Position numbers and translations under genes: made by a program
The notes under the pieces: generated by a model
Told to the model about the DNA's origin: nothing
The model's database searches: none
Seen by the model: the letters and a program-made list of their open reading frames with translations, nothing else
Shown: piece by piece, positions 15,543 through 17,683 of the stretch
How positions within the stretch are numbered: the first letter of the stretch is position 1
Layout: each line of letters starts with the position of its first letter
Assembly (NCBI GenBank): GCA_000349905.1
Contig: KB722748.1
Coordinates: 286,875 to 304,557, forward strand
Reading direction: 5' to 3'
Origin: Volvariella volvacea V23
Taxonomy: Eukaryota; Basidiomycota; Agaricomycetes; Agaricales; Pluteaceae
Length of the DNA: 17,683 nt

Positions 15543-17683
15543 ATGTCCACAAAGACCTTTCTTGAAAGAATCAATAAGCTTACTAGTCCCAACTATAGGA
15601 AATGGGCTGATTCTATGAAAGCCTTCTTGCACTCACAAGGCTTTTGGCAGTTGGTTGTTGGTAATGAAGCGATGGTTGAGGAGGTACCGGATGATGATGA
15701 CAACCATAGAGAACATCAGAACTGGATTAACAGGGATGACCAGGCTCTTGGCTGTATTACCCTTCGAGTTGCCAACAACTTCAAGTACCTCATCAAGGAC
15801 AATGATACGTCTCACACTGCTTGGACCCAGCTGGCGGAAAAGTTTGGTACACTGAACGCAGCAATCGTCTTTGGTGACTTTCACAAGGCTATGAACTTTA
15901 GGATTTCCAGTAATTATAATCCTGAAAGTGAATGCCAGATGCTTGCTACCTACTTCTGATGACTCCACAACAATGATGTCATTATCCCGGAGTTTGTACA
16001 AGCTATGATGCTTCTTACTGCTATTTTCCAGAAATGGGATAATGTCTCTATGACTCTTCTTGTGCAATATGACATGGATGGCCTCACATTTGACATTGTC
16101 AATGCTGCGATTGTAGCTAAATATAACTGAAAGTCAAATGTCACTAATGGCATATCTCAGGCCAAGAAGATTTCAGCTGTAAAGTGCAAAGAAGGAGACC
16201 CAAAGTGGAAAGAGCAGAAGTCATCTGGCGATAGCGACAAGAAGTCAAACAAGTGTGGTAAACGTTCCGGCAAGCGCAGGAACAGGGGTGATAAAAAGAA
16301 GAACAAGAACAACTTGCATTCACATACTCACTCTCATTTGGCATCAGCTGTTCATGTCCTTGACACCTTCCCTGACTCTACTCCAACCATGACCTCTAAT
16401 GAGATCATTTTACCTGCCGCTCATTTTCTTTTTGAACACATACACGATGCTCCTGCACAGGCCTATACAGGTCAATCCCATCATCACTCTGTCTTTCCCT
16501 TTGTTAATGCAGCTTGCACTTTGGCTGAGTGCATGGATGTTACACCAACAACACAGACTTTCTCAAACCTTGAGATGATGCTTGCTAATAGCACTACTCT
16601 TAAGGATAAGGATGAAGCGTCTAGGCCTACAAAGAGAAAGAAACAGATGTATGAATATACAACCTCTGATGAGGAACGTGATGAAGAGTGGGAGATCTTT
16701 GGCTTAAGTGAGCACTCCAGCAACTATGACTCTGATGATGTTGTCTCGATCGGATATGAATCCAACCCCAAGTACGTCTTCTATCCCAATCTCAAGATGC
16801 ATTGTACTAATGTGACTGCACAGCGCTATGTATGCTGATTAGCTGTGTGTAGATATTCATTCTCATCGCATGTACTTAACATAGATCTAAAATATATGGA
16901 TCATGTTGCATCTTGTTCAAAATATAAGGGAAAAGGAAAACAAAATCATCATCATCATCATCAGTTTAACACCACAAAACACTGGATCATTGATTCGGGC
17001 ACATCTATTCATTTTACCTACTCTAAATCTGACTTCATTGACTATGAGTCACTTGAAGAAAAGATATCAGTACAACAAGCTGGACCCCAGCCAATATATA
17101 CTGAAGGCAAAGGAACAATACTTCTATGACATAAAGTGCAGAATGAAAATCCTAGATGGGTTACAACTAGACTATACCCAGTAATGCATGTCCCAAACAT
17201 GACTGCTAAACTTATCAGTTGGTCAGATGCTGAATGAAGGCCTTTCATTAGAAGGGCACAGTAACATGTTTACCTTCAAAAGAGATAGCAAGGTGGTAAT
17301 GATGGCAGAACCTCTGGTTCCTGGTCAAACCATTTATTGGTTGAAAGGTGAACCTGTTGAGTCAGTGCACATAACATTTTCAACGCTGAATGCTGCAGAC
17401 TATGACACATGGCATAGATGTCTTGGTCATCCTTCCAAGGATGTTCTATGCAAAATGAAGAAACATGTTAAGGACATCTCATCCAATCTTCATGTTCCTA
17501 AAGAATCAAATATCTGTCCTGCATGTGTGAAAGGCAAAATGCCTTCAAAGTCATTTAAAAAATCCTCATCACGAGCAACTACACCCTTTGAGCTTATTCA
17601 TTCTGATCTCAAAGAGTTCCCAATACATTCATACCACAAATACAAGTACTTCATGTCATTCTTTGACAACTTCACCTCCTATG
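15543..17683 (+). pseudogene. Copia gag-pol polyprotein pseudogene (Gag, protease, integrase start)
   Basis: One frame from ATG 15543 to about 17219 encodes a Gag of the UBN2/DUF4219 type: NYRKWADSMKAFLHSQGFW near the start, then HTAWTQLAEKFG. A Lys-rich region (about 16180-16310) and a Ser/Asp/Glu-rich segment (about 16600-16760) follow. The aspartic protease motif WIIDSGTSIHF is at about 16983-17015. In-frame stops are TGA at 15957, 15960, 16128, 16836 and 17127. At about 17217-17221 the frame shifts (+1 or -2), and the downstream frame from 17221 stays open to the edge. It contains the pre-integrase HHCC module (WHRCLGH, then CPACVKGK) and the start of the integrase core (PFELIHSDLKEF, carrying the first acidic residue of the DDE triad). 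Reverse transcriptase and RNase H would follow outside the window. I see no CCHC zinc knuckle in Gag. The element cannot make its proteins. Confidence 0.9.

Larger units (their letters stand above)
14093..17683 (+). mobile_element. Ty1/copia LTR retrotransposon, 5' part, inactive, running off the right edge
   Basis: The element is proposed to start at TGTTGGAC (14093), with its 5' LTR ending at TTCAACA (15317). The TGTTG/CAACA ends form the usual short inverted termini. Removing the nested solo LTR and one copy of its target duplication leaves an LTR of about 357 bp, a normal copia size. A gag-pol reading frame follows from 15543. Protease and the start of integrase come in the copia order, before any reverse transcriptase, which confirms Ty1/copia rather than gypsy. 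The 3' half and the 3' LTR are outside the window. The element is broken by stop codons and a frameshift. Confidence 0.85.

Noticed and set aside
16952..16972. CAT/ATC microsatellite as an independent repeat feature
   Set aside because: It is a five-codon histidine run within the copia coding frame and is described there.
1..17683. CRISPR arrays, prokaryotic operons, tRNA or rRNA genes
   Set aside because: No regularly spaced direct repeats, ribosome binding sites or tRNA box pairs were seen; gene structure is clearly eukaryotic.

Overview
This window is nuclear DNA from a basidiomycete fungus, most likely an Agaricomycete. The evidence is genes split by many introns of about 46-69 nt (GT-AG, with two GC-AG), several micro-exons, basidiomycete-like protein sequences, and a Ty1/copia retrotransposon with a CpG-poor coding region. 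I cannot fix the genus from sequence alone.

Left part (1-6011). Two genes diverge from a 0.8-kb intergenic region. On the minus strand (2456 to beyond base 1) is a 16-exon gene that reads in one frame from a PX (phosphoinositide-binding) domain into a GH18 chitinase with an intact catalytic motif and no signal peptide. On the plus strand (3246-6011) is a complete 17-exon PAN3 gene, the adaptor and pseudokinase subunit of the PAN2-PAN3 poly(A) deadenylase.

Middle (6012-8487). A 1.4-kb AT-rich block with no recognisable gene is followed by the TFIIE beta-subunit gene (TFA2-like, plus strand, 7444-8380). Its N-terminus looks short, and the first exon or exons may lie in, or have been displaced by, the AT-rich block.

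Centre right (8488-12671). A complete 14-exon membrane-anchored amidohydrolase of the Amidohydro_3/YtcJ type (minus strand, 10953-8488) converges on TFIIE beta. It diverges from a 6-exon choline-phosphate cytidylyltransferase (plus strand, 11241-12671) across a 287-bp promoter region.

Right part (12672-17683). This is the accessory, repeat-rich end. It holds a decayed coding remnant on the minus strand (about 12981-13760), a tandem duplication of about 113 bp, and a Ty1/copia element entering at about 14093 and running off the right edge. The copia 5' LTR appears to be interrupted by an 863-bp solo LTR of a different element (14325-15187, TGTCAG...CTGACA, flanked by TATAC on both sides). The copia gag-pol frame carries six in-frame stop codons, all TGA, and one frameshift, so it is inactive.

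The five intact genes cover mRNA decay, transcription initiation, phospholipid synthesis, chitin metabolism and an unassigned hydrolase. They do not form a pathway cluster. The most unusual item is the PX-chitinase fusion. The nested retroelement is the best-resolved structural event. All exon models were built by hand: splice sites and reading phase close exactly for every gene, but no transcript evidence was available.
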